Positions 63,880 to 64,000 of a stretch of 64,000 nucleotides of DNA are shown piece by piece (positions within the stretch are counted from its first letter, which is position 1; each line of letters begins with the position of its first letter). The translations under genes were made by a program, and so were the position numbers. The notes under the pieces are model-generated. The model had not been told where the DNA came from. It saw only the letters and a program-made list of their open reading frames with translations, and searched no databases. Source of the stretch: Acetobacteraceae bacterium (GTDB lineage: Bacteria; Pseudomonadota; Alphaproteobacteria; Zavarziniales; Zavarziniaceae); assembly GCA_947379865.1 (NCBI GenBank), contig CANCOY010000001.1, positions 1-64,000 of the forward strand. The letters are read 5' to 3'.

Positions 63880-63918
63880 ATCATTCTGTATAATGATTAA
63901 GTCTTTTCAGCGAGACAA
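63880..63918 (-). promoter_or_regulatory. Promoter of the OmpA-type gene with an overlapping inverted repeat
   Basis: On minus: TTGTCT (63918-63913), 17 bp, CATTAT (63895-63890). The inverted repeat ATCATT-N6-AATGAT (63880-63897) overlaps the -10 and the probable start point, and could be an operator. Confidence 0.5.
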
Positions 63919-63963
63919 GCAGCTTTGTACCTGTGGCCTTGCCAGGATTGGTGGCGTCACCAA

Positions 63964-63991
63964 CAAAAAGGGGGCGCCCAAAGACGCCCCC
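63964..63991 (-). terminator. Terminator for a minus-strand gene beyond the window edge
   Basis: GGGGGCG (63970-63976) and CGCCCCC (63985-63991) with A's on the left (63965-63969). It is nearly identical in sequence to the terminator of the OmpA-type gene, so a related gene may lie just outside the window. Confidence 0.7.
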
Positions 63992-64000
63992 GATCCTTCG

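Overview
The window is a 64 kb, high-GC chromosomal segment of an alphaproteobacterium. The evidence is gene order: ffh-rpsP-rimM-trmD-rplS followed by leuCD-leuB-asd, then dapF-mtaB-ftsY-ispZ, and a ccm operon divergent from acnA. The flavour is Rhodospirillales-like, but I cannot name a species from sequence alone. There is no rRNA, CRISPR array, prophage, integrase or recognisable insertion sequence. One tRNA gene (Ala, anticodon CGC) is present.

Layout. 1-2.2 kb: end of pdxY, a PaaI-type thioesterase, a secreted dienelactone-hydrolase-like protein and a small membrane protein, all on +. 2.2-10.5 kb (minus): ffh, rpsP, rimM, trmD, rplS, then leuC, leuD, leuB and asd. This couples the SRP GTPase and ribosome biogenesis to leucine and aspartate-family biosynthesis. 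10.6-12.4 kb: a GGDEF-EAL signalling protein. 12.7-16.5 kb (plus): dapF, mtaB, ftsY, ispZ, tightly overlapping. 16.5-18.2 kb: Nudix, MarR and a small unknown protein. 18.3-26.2 kb (minus): enoyl-CoA hydratase plus the complete ccmABCDEFGHI cytochrome c maturation operon. 26.4-29.9 kb: acnA and a nitroreductase. 29.9-30.6 kb: a HigBA-like toxin-antitoxin pair. 30.7-37.6 kb (minus): htpG and a four-gene Gld-type ABC export system. 37.9-39.4 kb: a Fic enzyme with a winged-helix tail behind a highly ordered operator array. 39.5-46.8 kb: Bax-inhibitor-1 protein, the ybbAP-type transporter divergent from tesA, an aldo/keto reductase, thpR and a sirtuin. 47.2-49.1 kb: a partly AT-rich polytopic membrane protein overlapping an acyl-carrier-protein gene, the most foreign-looking locus. 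49.1-61.8 kb: mixed housekeeping genes (zincin, phhB, SDR, Nudix, DMT exporter, quinone reductase, SH3 protein, D-2-hydroxyacid dehydrogenase, TetR, ECF sigma, IalB-like protein, rlmN, argG, folD, DUF167, yggT). 61.9-64 kb: tRNA-Ala, a small membrane protein and an OmpA-type outer membrane protein.

The strongest unexplained signal is at 39012-39214, upstream of fic. Ten perfect copies of a heptamer (TGTCGAT or its reverse complement ATCGACA) strictly alternate in orientation. Nine start-to-start distances are 20,20,10,20,20,56,10,20,20 bp, so within each block all half-sites lie on one face of the helix. The Fic protein carries its own winged-helix domain, which suggests autoregulation. Other notable signals are: three genes whose 3' ends carry 12- or 15-bp tandem triplications that each repeat an in-frame stop codon; a perfect 16-bp inverted repeat inside the ACP gene at the phosphopantetheine site; a minus-strand terminator with no annotated gene feeding it upstream of dapF; a 13-G homopolymer; and paired TGACG-N4-CGTCA sites between an ECF sigma gene and tetR.

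Start codons were chosen by ribosome-binding site, overlap and family length, and several differ from the longest possible frame. Family calls rest on motifs read by eye, with no database search.
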